64,000 nt of DNA, from assembly GCF_002865645.1 (NCBI RefSeq), contig NW_020194693.1, positions 806,001-870,000 of the forward strand. Reading direction: 5' to 3'. Below, piece by piece: positions 35,901-47,176 of this stretch (position 1 is the first letter of the stretch; each line of letters begins with the position of its first letter). Position numbers and translations under genes: made by a program. Origin of the DNA: Hyaloscypha bicolor E. Taxonomy: Eukaryota; Ascomycota; Leotiomycetes; Helotiales; Hyaloscyphaceae. Under the pieces are notes generated by a model, which made no database searches, was not told the origin of the DNA, and saw nothing but the letters and a program-made list of their open reading frames with translations.

Positions 35901-38900
35901 TCTGAGGCTCCAGAGTGCTTCTCAGCCCCACGGTCCCCACCCTACCGTTGACCGTATCCAGCGCTCCGAGCAAACATAATTTCCCCGTAGGACTCAAAAG
36001 TTTCCGCAAGGCTGGCACAGCCGGCGAAATTAACATTGCCGATGACGGGTCTGACAGGATAACAACATCAAACGTCCTATCTTGAAAACCTTGTGATTCA
36101 TAGCTTTTTTTCAGGTCGAGCACTTGGTAGGCCACTTTATTTCCATGTCGTGACAGCTGGCTCTCCCTGACACTGCGCAAGTCATGCTCATCACTGCACG
36201 TGAATGTGTACTTCAGCACTCCAGACACCAGCAGCTCATGGGACAAAGACGACATCATGGCCAGAACCGCATCCTGAGAGGCAGTACCGAGTTCTAGCAC
36301 GGAAAGCTTGGTTCGAGAGAACGCCAGCATTTGGATGAACTATGAAATCGTCAGTGAGCCCATTACCGCCGACTTGAGAAGGGCAAAAAAAAAAAAAAAA
36401 AACCGAGACGCACATTTCGAAGCTTGTGGAGCGAGGTAGCTGATTGAATTACTTGCGATTGCTTAGCTGGTAAAAGGATGTCCATCGCTGGAGTCCACAT
36501 AAGCCGAGAGCAAATGCTTCACCCTCCAACTTCGCTCGCTTCAACTGTAGGCTTTGGTAACTCGGAAATGGCGGTGCAACGCAGACCCGTGGTAATGACT
36601 ACCGGTTTCGATGTCTCGTGGTCCAGCATCGCAAAGTCGGCAACCATCTCGTGCCCCGCCATACTTTGCTGTAGAAAAGCCGCGGAAACAGGTTCCGGTA
36701 GAGGTAGGCGTTTGCGCGGAGACGGACATGTGTTCCAAGAGCGTAGGGACCATCGCCGCTTGCATTCGAGCGCGGTGGCCAACAAGAGCGGGGAAAATGG
36801 TTTGTATCATACAATCGAGGGTGGCCGGGTGGATGACGGGACGCAAATCTCCATCAGGAATGCGATCGGGTGTATAGAGCTCTACCTGGCAAGAGCTACA
36901 GCCTTCTGACTTCGTGACCTTGGAAATTTGCTGGAAAGCCTGGCCGTAGTTCAGACCAACAGAGGCCAACTCTTCGTATAATGCCTTTGGATTCTGATTG
37001 ATACCACATTTTCCATGGGCGCGCTCGTACTGCTTCAAGATACGATCTTCCTCCTGTGATTGTTCTAATGAGAAGGGCGAGTCGTCTGCAGCTTCATACT
37101 CGATGGATAGGAGACCAAAACAATTCTCGCGCATGTTTCTTTCGTTGTGACAGGAAGAGATTGCAAACTCGAGCCAGGATGCGGATGTTGCTCTTGTAGC
37201 GGTACGATGAGGCCGCAGCTGAATGATCAACTCGAGCGGAACGTCCTCTTTGATGACAGCTGCAGAGTGGAATTGCACGTCACGTAGAGTGTAACGACTT
37301 ATCGCTCGACCTTTGTCGGCGATATCCCGTGCCGCCTCGATCGCCATTGCAATGTATCCAGCAGCCGGGTATACGATGGCACCCAGAACTTGATGGTCCT
37401 TGACCCACGGCTCATCTGATAGGCGCAGATATCCTCTCCAGATGTGTTCATCCTCTCCGTAGCTTGGTTGAGGTGCTCCAATGAGGCTTCGCTGTGGGTG
37501 TTTTCGATGTCGAAATTCTTTTGAGGCTCGACTTTCAGCCCAGTATGTCCGCGAATGGTCCCACGCGTATGAAGGGAGGTCTGTCAAAAGGCGTCGCGTG
37601 ATTTTGCCTTCATTTCCGTTCGCTAGATTGGACTTGGTCGGTACCGCTACGTGTTTGTCGATACGCACAATGCATCGCTCTCGAATTCTGGAAGCGAGTT
37701 GATCGACTGATACTGCCACTATCGCAGCCTTCAGTCTGAACATTGAGCGTCGTTCGGACAGAGTATATGCCAGATTTCGAAGGTATTCGGACTCGGACCC
37801 AAGATCAGAGAAAGTCTTAGTCTGAAGGTGTTGAGCTATGACTTTAAGATTCCTCTCTAGAGCCTGCTGGTCCGGACCGCTGAAGACGAAAAACAGCTCA
37901 TTTGTTAGTGACTTTAGATCTGCAGGTTTTCCATTACCGTTAGCCATTCCCTCGTTTATATTTGGCAGCGGTTGTATCTTTGTACGAAGGCTTGCTCCTT
38001 GTATGTCTCTGGATGCCAAATAGGATTGTGCATCATCAAGCACAGCGTGGGCATTGGCCCCTCCGAATCCAAATGAATTGATCTGTAATAAGTCAGCACC
38101 GTAAACACTTTGATGAAGGCAGTTGAGCCAACACTGATGCGTCGTAGTGGTGTAGCCGGCCAAGGCTTCGTTTCGACTGGAATCGTCAATTTGGAGCTGC
38201 TGAGGTCGAATTCGGGGAGAGGTTTGTTATAATGAATTGTTGCAGGAATCAGGCCTTTCTCCAGCATATATATCGCTTTAATTATGCCAGCCAGGCCTGC
38301 TGTTGCTTCGGTATGACCGACCTGGAACAGTTACTCGCTGTTTCATGCCTCATAGATAGCGAGGCTGAACTTACATTGGACTTCACTGAACCTACGATGA
38401 GTTTTGAATCTTCTGCTCGGTCAAGACACAACGTCTTTGAAATGGCTTCAAGCTCTACCGGATCACCACGGCGTGTGCCAGTTCCCTGGATGAAAGTAAG
38501 CTTAATGAAAGCAGTGGCGGCCGTATCAACTTACATGTGCTTCAAAATAGGTTGTGTCATGGAAATTGAGCCCGGCTTCATAGTATGCTGAGTGTATCAA
38601 GTCGACCTGAGCATCAAGGCTCGGCAGAGTGATAGCTTTGGTCTTGCCGTCTTGGTTGGTCGCGGTACTTCTCACAATGGCACGGATTATGTCGTTATCC
38701 CTTTGTGCGTCATCAACCCGCTTTAGGATGATGGCAGCGACTCCTTCTCCGCGACCATAGCCTTCACCGGAAGCGTCAAAGCTCCTCGAAAGCCCATCGC
38801 GGGATAAGAAGTTGAGGTTCGAGAAGAACGTGAACATCTCTGGACCGAGCATGAGATTTGTTCCCCCGACAATTGCGATATCAGCCTCTCCTGACTGCAG

Positions 38901-39544
38901 GCTCCTCCGGGCAAGATGTAGTGCCACCAAACTCGATGAGCAAGCAGTGTTGAGTGCTACACTGGGGCCTCTGAGGTCGAAGAACCAGGATATTCTATTG
39001 GCCAGCATAGACACAGCAGTGCCAGTGACTGTATAGCGAGGAGCTGCATCTGGGTCCCGAAAAATTATCTCCCTGTAATCGGACGTGAAGGAGGCGATGA
39101 AACAACTCGTTTTCGAACCTGCAAGCTGTTGGGTGGTAATCCCCGCATTCTCGAAAGCCTCGTATGCAACCTCCAGTATCAGTCTCTGCTGTGGGTCTAT
39201 CGCCGAAGCTTCCTCAGGAGTGATCCCAAAGAACCCCGTATCAAAAGCGCCAACATCTTGTTGTAGAAAATGGCCGTGAGCCGTCGCGCTCTGGTTGTGC
39301 TTCCTGAACCCAGGATCACTGAAACCTTTTGGGTTGAATCTTGTAGTTTCTGAATGCCCAGCTGCGGATCCAATGTCAGTATTAGTTCAATCTCTTAAGT
39401 CTTTCCAACTGTGTTCTTACATTTTCCATTGCAGAGCATCTCCCAGAAACCGTCAGCATTCGTAGCGTCACCTGAAAAGCGGCACGAGAGGCCAACGATT
39501 GCAACATCTTGCGGAGCTTTGATTGGTCCATTAGTATCCGCCAT
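32993..39544 (-). pseudogene. Highly reducing PKS lacking its AT domain (KS-DH-(MT)-ER-KR-ACP), with frameshift and stop
   Basis: Seven exons are recognisable (39544-39421, 39361-38535, 38485-38375, 38321-38133, 38082-36414, 36339-35108, 35051-32993). KS is intact (NTACSSSL, EAH then GTGTRRGDP across an intron, GHTEATAG). The KS-AT linker (TLSERRSMFRLKAAIVAVS) is followed, around 37670-37700, directly by the post-AT linker (LLTDLPSYAWDHSRTYW); about 320 residues of AT are absent and no GHSxGE exists. DH has its His (DHQVLGAIVYP) and Asp (HPATLDCMIQ), but near 36640 the frame shifts by one, and TGA interrupts at 36519-36521. The methyltransferase is vestigial (VLELGTASQD). ER (INFRDVLVMMG, IHAAAGGVG), KR (YVLVGGFGGLG, GNYAAAGAY) and ACP (YGVDSLVAIE) look complete. 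A PKS of this type would supply a reduced chain to an NR-PKS SAT. Confidence 0.9.
36385..36402. repeat. A18 homopolymer in an HR-PKS intron
   Basis: An uninterrupted run of 18 A on the plus strand reads as a pyrimidine tract of T inside the 36340-36413 intron of the HR-PKS. Such tracts are unstable in length. Confidence 0.9.
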
Positions 39545-40960
39545 CCTTACTTCTTCCTATGCTGTGAATGTTGGTTGAAAGTCAATACAGAGTGCACGAG
39601 GTTATAGTCGGTGCTGCGCCTTTGAACTTCATCTTTAAGGCTGACAGCACCGTGAACCGTCCGGGACGTGCTGTGATAGGAGCCTCGTTGTGAAACTCGT
39701 CAGCGCCGGCATTGTCCTGCATAGCGATACGGGAATGTGGTGAGGTGAACCTTTTCATAGTGTGGATTAAGCGAGGCGCTTTTTCCCGATAGGGGGGATT
39801 AATACTCCGTAGTCGGTTCTTCCTTTTCAGCTCGCTTCGCCCACAGTCGGCGAAACAAGTGTCCGATCGAGCTTATTTGTATGGGAAACCCGGGAAAATG
39901 TAAAACGACACCCCCCCGGGGGCGTTTAGACGTATTAATGGATTTTAGAGTTTTAATAAAGCCTAATTAGTTGCTTGTACTTACTTAAGTCTTTCCCTCG
40001 AATCAGATTTCCTAATATAGGTATAAGGAAGTTTATATATAAGAGCTCTAATTTGGGGCGTGGAACAGGCAAGGTAATTATTGCGTACGAGGCAAATTAG
40101 TTCCAGGCGCTTGATCGCTAAATTTTCAGGCTCTTATAGTGCCTTAAAAAATTCCGCCTTCCCTTACTTTCTTTAGATTTTCTTAATTTTACTAATTATT
40201 ATATAATAAACACTTTATATCCTATTAGCTTACAATCTGGTATTTCATAATATAGAGAAATATTTAAATTATAATAATTCTTTATATAGCAAATTAAACT
40301 TAAAGGAAAACTAGTTATTTTGGTGTTCCTCTCCACTTTAGGTTAGTCCGGCCTCCAATCGACACCGAGGGGGAGGGGGCGAGGGGGGTCGTTTTACATT
40401 TTCCCGGAAACCCCACCAAAATGCCCATTTTCTACCGCAAACGTCCTCTAAAAGTTGGAATAACTCTACCATTTTAATGGCGCATACTCTAATACGAATT
40501 TTGTATTAAATATTATATAGATAATTAATTATATCAGGTCAGCTTAATTAATATATAAAGCGTACTTCACGATTAAAATCTGCGTATTTTTGCGCATTTT
40601 TAATGCGAAAATTCTCCGTACGATCTCATAGATACACCGACGCCAGATAAGGGATTTCATTCAGATGTCAGCATCGCCACCGCCTCCTTCTCCCGGTCAA
40701 GCGTCGGCCAAAATCCTCTAGAAGCCTAGCTGGCACGGGTGGTCGCCTTAATTGAGTAGTCTAGATGCTCCACTTGCGCCTCTTCATTCCTCCAAGTATA
40801 GAATTTATACGAATTAAAATGGGCACCAGAGTCGGTCTAGGCTTTACCACGCTATCAGGGTTATCAGGTACATATGTAGCAAAGGACAACGCTTTTACTT
40901 TCTATCCTCCCAGTAATTTTTCATTAATGTTTTCCCTGCATTTTCTGAGCTACCCGTGAA
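39545..40960. other. Intergenic region between HR-PKS start and SAT-domain gene
   Basis: Apart from the MITE at 39892-40405, no gene is visible. The HR-PKS and the SAT gene are divergent, so both promoters lie here. The stretch 40430-40640 is AT-rich without a recognisable repeat. Confidence 0.4.
39892..40405. repeat. MITE family 1, copy C, with perfect 8-bp duplication
   Basis: The ends GGGAAAATGTAAAACGAC are nearly perfect inverted repeats, followed by C-rich runs. The flanks carry the identical 8-bp duplication GGAAACCC (39884-39891 and 40406-40413). The interior is AT-rich, with the family block accaaaatAACTAGTTTTCC near the right end. Length 514 bp. It is inserted in the promoter region of the HR-PKS. 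Confidence 0.9.
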
Positions 40961-42202
40961 ATGTTCCTGCAGGAGATTAGCAACGTTCAACGAGTCCTCG
41001 TCTTCGGGGACTCGACGATTGAGAACAAACTTCCCGTGATCAGGGCACTATGGAAGGCTTCGGAGTCGTCTCTCCTGCTGAAGACGTTCCTGCAACAAGC
41101 TATCGAGATCATCCAAGAAGAGACACAAAAGCTAGCTTCTCAAGAAGGTTCCCTCTTCCTGCACTGCATAAACGTACTTGAAATCGCAGAAATATATGCG
41201 GAGGCAGAAGAGCCAGACGAGATCATTGCATCTGTTCTCGCCTTGGTTGCCCGCTTCGGGGCGCTCGTGTTGTAAGCCAGGAAACGTACTACATCTTGCA
41301 ACCTCTGACTGACCCAAATACAGGGACAACGAGCACAATGACGGTTCCAGGCAATCAACAGGCCCCATCCAGATCGCAGGATTCTGTACCGGTCTGTTGG
41401 CTGGTGCAGTGGCTGCCTGCGCAAAGGATATCATTACAATTTTCGATCTCACCTGTGAAGTGCTGGCTATCTCTTTTAGGCTTGTCATTGCACTAGTGCG
41501 CAGATCAAAGGCAATTGAGCCGGAGCCGGGCCTATGGGCTACAACCTTTATCCGCGTCTCGAGACAGGAGCTGGAAATGCAACTCGAGGATTACAACCTA
41601 TATCATGTCAGTGGAGAATACATATCGTTCGTGACAGGAGCCGGCAGTGACGCTAACACGCTCTGCAGAATCTTCCTCGAGAAAAACAAGCTTACATCGG
41701 AGTCACCTCCCAATTGTGGAATACGGTTTTTGCGCCGCCGAGCGTCATCCAGCACATGTCTGAAAGCTGCCCAATCTTCAGCCAGATGTCTCAAGTGTCA
41801 ACAACTGCTGCCATGGCAGTACACGCCTCCCACCTATCTCTCCCGGATATCGACTGGATAATCGGAAGCCTACCCGGCCTGAATACACCTGTTTTGCCGG
41901 ATAGATCAATCATTTCCACGAGTACTGGCAAGCCGTTCCTCGCGGCGACCCTACAAGAGTTATTGGAGTCGATCATTGCCGACATTTCAATGAACCTCCT
42001 GGACATTGATAGCACGGTCCAAGGCATCTGCCTCCAACTGGACATGGCAAGACCGGTGGTGATCTCTGCTATGGGACCTTCACCTAACATTCCAGCTTTG
42101 ACGAGAGAGTTGGCTAATGGAGGCTTTAAATCGAAGACATTAGCAGTGATCTCGGGCGATAGGCCGCGTCGGCTCTTGCCACAAGCACGCAGTCGTCCTT
42201 AG
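40961..42202 (+). CDS. Free-standing starter-unit acyltransferase (SAT) domain, NR-PKS remnant
   Basis: Three exons (40961-41271, 41324-41606, 41669-42202) give 375 residues with no stop or frameshift. The N-terminus VLVFGDSTIE is the usual SAT opening. IQIAGFCTGLLAGAVAA contains the GxCxG nucleophile motif with Cys intact. EKQAYIGVTSQLWNTVFAPPSV, the His in AVHASHLSLPD and the ISTSTGKPFLAATLQELL region complete a SAT fold of normal length. The frame ends where a linker and KS domain would follow in an NR-PKS, and no KS is found downstream. It is not a duplicate of the SAT in the NR-PKS at 20.3 kb; the two differ throughout. It is either a truncated second NR-PKS or a stand-alone SAT. Confidence 0.8.
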
Positions 42203-42666
42203 TTGTACCGTGTATGGGGTAGAACCAGTGATATTTACCCGGGCGTTTCTGGCAGATTTAGCATTGCCGTTCGAATAGGTGCTGCTCTGGTGGAAAAGAA
42301 AGGTTTTGACACTCGTCAATGCAGTGCGTGGAAGCTCACTACCTTCTCAGGAGACATCGGAGTTTGTAAATTCTTGCTGTTCTATGGTGTGGTCCTGTGG
42401 TATATAGAGATAGATCTATAGTTTCGTATTAACTTCCATAGTCAAATAGAGGCCCCTGTGTCTACATGGGAATCTACATCCCTGAGTCGAAAGGCTATCT
42501 GGAAGTGATCCATGTCGGGTGGGTGGTCTCTTTTAGCAAAATTGATTTTCAGTGAGACTGCACAACTACTGTACACGCTTAGAGTTATAAAGACGTAGAC
42601 ATGGATATTTACTTTTTCTCTACATACCTATGTACAATGGAATAACACCAAACCAATCTTTCTCTC
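42203..42666. other. Intergenic region after SAT gene
   Basis: This is where the KS domain of a full-length NR-PKS would begin. No KS motif is visible in any frame. The SAT gene and the GMC gene converge here. Confidence 0.4.
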
Positions 42667-44602
42667 TCACAACCTGACTGATTCATGATCCGCGAGTATC
42701 ATGTCTGCCCCCTTCTCCGCAACAGCATACACAGTCGCCATGATAGCTGCGCTAACCTGCATCGGCATAACACTAGCATCGACCACACGAAGGTCTTGCA
42801 CTCCTTTCACCCGCAGCCGCTCGTCCACCACCTGGCCCATGGCGCACGTTCCTAGAGAGTGATGATATGTTACAACGTGGTCTCGTGCAAAGTCCCTGGC
42901 TTGCTCTTTGTCCTGTAGATCGACGCTAGGTGGAGGGTCCACTCTTCTTCCGACCATTCCTTTGAGTGCGTCAGAGGAAAGGACACGATCGGCGAATTGG
43001 ATGCCAGCCGCCATGACGTCCACGTCGGCTGGATGCGACAAGAAGCCTAGGTCAATCGTGGGTGCATCGAGTGGATTTGTTGATCTGCTGTGCACACTTC
43101 CGCGGGAGTTGGGATACATCTGGCTTACTACGATAGAGTAGCAGGAGTTATACCCAGCTGGAGACCCGGGACTAAGTTTGGCGAGGTTTTGATAGCCGCT
43201 AGCAGTGTCGAAATTGGCCGGAGTGCAAATAAACTGGATGTCTGCAGAGTTCTGACTCCTCATCCGTTCGGCAATAGCTTCTCGCTGGCGATGTTGGAAA
43301 GGGGCATTCTGAGCCCGTGACTGTGGTGAGCCACTGGCGATTTCTTGGTTCAGTATGCTGTCCATGGTGGAATCAATGTCATTCTTCCTGACAAGAGACG
43401 AGTATGGTAAAAAGCCCGTGAGATTAATGCACCCAGACAGTGCTCCTGAGTGGGATTCCGCATAAAGCTTTTGATGCTCTGCGCGAAGCTCAGGATCTCG
43501 AAGGAAAGAGTCCAGAGACATAATTCCAGGAGCCAGCTCGTAAACCACAGCTGATAGTAATTTTTCTTGCAGGTTGTTTCCCACATTCAGATTCTCAAGA
43601 ACACACGGAATGCCGAGCTGGTGTAGAATATCCGGGTCCCCGATACCAGACTGCTCAAGGAGCTGAGGGCTTTGAAAGGATCCAGCACTGAGAATTACCT
43701 CACGTTTGGCCTTAATGACATAGCGAGCTCCATTGTGTTGAACTTCGACGCCTGTTGCGGCTAACTTTCCATTGTCCTTGGTCTCTGTCAGAAATTTGCA
43801 GGCCACAGTGTTCGCGAAGATCTTCAAATTCGGACGCTCGGTAATAGGAGCCAAGTACCCGCTTGCGGCATAGCTTCGAATTGGTTTGTCGCTGCGGTCG
43901 ATTGCCCATAAAGACCGGTAGAAACCAATGTGGCTTCCACAATATGGATCCTTTGGTCGAGCATACCCTGAAATCTTATCCAACACAGGTAAAATTTCGT
44001 TTTCAAATGGGACGTGCCACGGGCTCGCCGAAGTGTGGATAGCTCCAGCAGTGCCTTGAGACTCTACCTCAAAAGGAAAAATGTCAACATCCCGCTCTTT
44101 TATATTTGGCAGGTCAACTTCTAACTTCTGGCTTCGTTTCAGATACGGCAGCAAGTCGTCCCATAACCAGCCAGATATTCCAAGTTTCTCGGACCAGTCG
44201 TCTATGTCTGCTGCATAAGGTCGTCCATAGGCCATAAAATTGATGCCACTTGAGCCCCCAAGCACTTTCCCCCGCGGAACATGATATACTCTGTCTTTGC
44301 TCGCCGTCTGAGAGCAGATGATGGTTATTAGTTGGTTCTTTGATTCAACAGCGGCAAATCCGCACCTGAGAAATGCTTCGAAAATTCCAGTCATAGTCTT
44401 CATTGCCCAGCATCAAGGCTGCTCCCGTTGGTAGGTCTACTTTTGGATCCCCCAAACGCGAGATACCTGCTTCAATGACTGCAACGCTGATGCTCTCTTT
44501 TTCAGAAAGGCGCGCCGCGAGGACCAGCCCTGCTGTGCCGCCGCCGACAATGACGAAATCGAATGGAGTGTTTATGAAGTCTTCTATCTTCGGGTAAGGC
44601 AT
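42667..44602 (-). CDS. GMC-family FAD oxidoreductase (CitC-like)
   Basis: Two exons (44602-44366, 44307-42667) give 625 residues. The start is the ATG at 44602. Motifs: FAD-binding [18 protein letters not shown] near residue 16; GMC signature 1 around [19 protein letters not shown]; signature 2 in [19 protein letters not shown]; and a C-terminal [11 protein letters not shown] with the catalytic His, then RVVDASVMP. Such enzymes oxidise alcohols to aldehydes with FAD. In citrinin biosynthesis CitC is a dehydrogenase that I recall as belonging to this family, so a role late in that pathway is likely. A 664-bp MITE lies 30 bp upstream of the start, displacing the native promoter and 5' leader; an ORF extension into the MITE (to 44707) is not native. 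Confidence 0.9.
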
Positions 44603-44639
44603 GTTGATAGATTCCGGCTTTAGTGCTGCCTCTAGATGG

Positions 44640-45303
44640 GGGAATGTGTAAAACGACACCCCCTCGGGTATTGATTGGGGTGTCGATTGGGGCAGGGGTA
44701 TTGACAACTTGTAATTGGCTATCTAAGCTCCCTGAAAATCTTAAGTTGGATTTTTTTTAATATATAAGTACAAGCTAATATATAAGTACAAGCTAATATA
44801 TAAGTACAAGCTAATATATAAGTACAAGCTAATATATAAGTACAAGCTAATATATTATAACCCTTAGATAATAGTTATATGCTTTCTAGCCTATAATAAA
44901 AAGATTTCTTAAAATAGTATTTTAATTTAAGGAAATTTATATACTAATTAATTAAGTTCTGGTTTTTAAGCCTTATAAGACCCTATAAGTTATAAGCTTA
45001 CAGAGCTCTTATATCTAGTTTTAGGGACTTATTTACTAAATTTCTCGGCTTTCTTAAGCTTATTTTTAGGTTATAAAATGTGAAATGTTTAATTACTTTA
45101 ATTTGAAGAGCTATTACTAATCCAAAATTTATAATAATATAAGTATTAAATTATATTAATTCCTTATAAAATTAAATTAAATTAATGAAAAAGCCAGAGT
45201 TTTGGTGTTCCTGTCCGAGCGCCTCTACTTTAGGTTAGTGGCTAGTCTGCTCCCAATCGACACCCCTAATCGACACCCGGGGAGTGTCGGTTTACACATT
45301 CCC
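44640..45303. repeat. MITE family 1, copy D, inserted in the GMC promoter
   Basis: The ends GGGAATGTGTAAAACGAC and its inverse are flanked by the perfect 8-bp duplication CTAGATGG (44632-44639 and 45304-45311). The right end carries the family block CTACTTTAGGTTAG and the preceding GTGTTCCTGTCCGAGCGCC. The interior is AT-rich and contains an 18-bp tandem repeat. Length 664 bp, the longest copy of the family here. Confidence 0.95.
44761..44850. repeat. Five tandem copies of an 18-bp unit (tatataagtacaagctaa)
   Basis: Five perfect consecutive units occupy 44761-44850, just inside the left end of MITE copy D. I do not see them in the other copies of the family. Confidence 0.95.
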
Positions 45304-45311
45304 CTAGATGG

Positions 45312-46160
45312 CCGTATGTACACTTGGGGACAGTCCCGCAAAGCCCGTATAGTAATTGACCATCTCTTCACGGATGCAGCCATCACAGTATCTAGCCACA
45401 CAGCGTCGAGCGTCAAACCTAAATACCGCCGGGGTGTCGCTGAATTAGCGGTCAGATACCAAATGAAGTGTATAAGTAACACGTGACTGATCAGGCGACA
45501 TCTAGGTGCCGGTGGTACGACGCGACGATCTTCCAGCTATTCTAAAGTTCTATCTCCTATCTCCGGCAGTAAGCCGTGACTACAATATTTTCCAGCCATC
45601 ATATCTCCTTAATGTCCGGCCGTCTGGCTTGTTGTGGCTCCGTCCCGTCGGCGTAACTTTGCAATGCGAACGGTCTGTGCGAGGTGTCCCACGAATTCTA
45701 ACCCTCCCATACTGTAAGTTTGAGCCCTTTTCACTTCAAGGCGACTCGGAGATGTCTTCTTGTAGTTTCGGACAAAAGATTCGGGGAAAGTTATGCCGGT
45801 CTGTCAAACGCCAGGGCTTTACAGCCCCCACTTGCTCGGTTAGCTTCCGCTGATTTTGGGCGGGAGGCTTCATGCGCCGGCCCTTCATTGGCTACACAGT
45901 AGGACAGCTTCTCCCTTGAGACAGGGCAGCATCCCTATGATGCCGTTGGCTACTCCCCCTGTTGGTGTTTGTGTTGGCTGTAGCAGTCTAGCCGTGGTCA
46001 CAACATTCGACAGTTATATTGAGCAGCTAATCCAACTGACTCCCTCACCTTGACTTGACTTCACTTTCAATCTTCATAAAAGTTCATTGCAAGCTTCGTC
46101 TCTCTTTTTTCTAGAATCCAGTCAACTCGGCCACAGATCAGGGCCTTCCTCTCTGCAATC
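45312..46160. other. Intergenic region upstream of the VOC gene
   Basis: This was originally the divergent promoter region of the GMC and VOC genes, now split from the GMC gene by the MITE. Small ORFs exist but none shows domain character. Confidence 0.4.
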
Positions 46161-46767
46161 ATGGTTCTTCACGGGCAAATTTCGGGAATCGAGCTTCCCG
46201 CCACCGATGTCGTTCGTGCTACGTGCTTGGCCTCATGATTGCGATGATTACGACACCCATCTCCCCCTTTTTTTGAGGTGACCGCTTTTTTGCTCGTGCA
46301 TTCTTGCGCCGCTTTGTACTTCGGTAGTTACTAACGCACTTCTCACTTCGCAGCGGCCAAGTTCTACACCGAAACGTTTGACTGGAAGTTCCAGGCGCCG
46401 TCAGCTGGGATCCCCGCCGACAAGATGCAGACCTTTACCGCTCCCGGCGACATCTTCCCGGATGAGGGTGTGGTGTCCAAGGTTGACGAGATCCCCAAGT
46501 CCGGCGCCCCGAAATTCTACATCAATGTCGATGACTTGAAAGCAGCAATCGATGTGAGTTTTGGAGCCAGCGCCAATGGCCCTGGATTTCTTTTCGCTTT
46601 GGATGGCAATGGCATTGACTGACACTTTACATTATCAGGCTGTTGTCAAAAATGGTGGCAAGCAAGTGAGCGATGTCATCTCGCTCAGCCCGCATGTGCC
46701 ACCCTTCCAATTCTTCCAAGATACCGAGGGTAACAGCAATGCCATCTGCACTCGTCCTGGGAAGTAA
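46161..46767 (+). CDS. VOC/glyoxalase-like small protein (Mrl5-like)
   Basis: Three exons (46161-46215, 46354-46553, 46639-46767) give about 127 residues with phases closing. The N-terminus [12 protein letters not shown] and the following [12 protein letters not shown] are the classic beta-alpha start of the vicinal-oxygen-chelate fold. The second half has [21 protein letters not shown] and [17 protein letters not shown], the paired VOC module. Metal ligands are incomplete: the expected His near the N-terminus is replaced, while Glu is present in DTEGN. Citrinin clusters contain a small glyoxalase-like gene (mrl5) without an assigned step, and this is its likely counterpart. It lies between the GMC and regulator genes. 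Confidence 0.85.
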
Positions 46768-47176
46768 AAAGATACCTCTGGGAATGGCATGCTGTGGTTT
46801 GGCTATGGGCGTTCGGTCACATGAGATAAGTCGAAAATGGACTCAGGTGCTTTTCGCCGATGGGAATTTATACAGCCTCACCGAGTCCTGCAGGGAAATA
46901 GCACCCGATCGAGTGTACAGGTAGCATTCGTGTAGTTATACGCCTAGAATCAATGCATCGGCTCATACTACCGAAAATGAACAATTGCATATGCGTTTAA
47001 GTGCTCCATTCTCCCACTCACTTTTGCCATGTGTCAGCTATTGACCAGGAACGCCTGCTGCATCCGGAGAATCTATCCCATCTACGATTTTCACCTGCCT
47101 CTATATGGTCTAGATACTGTAAGTGGAAACTATTGACTAGGAATGCTGCCATATCCGGAGAATCCCATCTAGGATT
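46768..47176. other. Short intergenic region with a duplicated ~45-bp sequence
   Basis: The VOC gene and the regulator gene converge here. The words 'ttgaccaggaacgcctgctgcatccggagaat' (about 47041) and 'ttgactaggaatgctgccatatccggagaatcc' (about 47134) are diverged direct repeats, each followed by catct-A-ggattttcac. Function unknown. Confidence 0.5.

Noticed and set aside
32993..39544. A deliberate trans-AT fungal HR-PKS
   Set aside because: Attractive, but the extra frameshift and TGA stop in the same gene make decay the simpler explanation; kept only as a finding to test.
44602..44707. Upstream extension of the GMC reading frame
   Set aside because: The extra residues are encoded by the inserted MITE, so they are not native; the ATG at 44602 directly precedes the FAD-binding domain.
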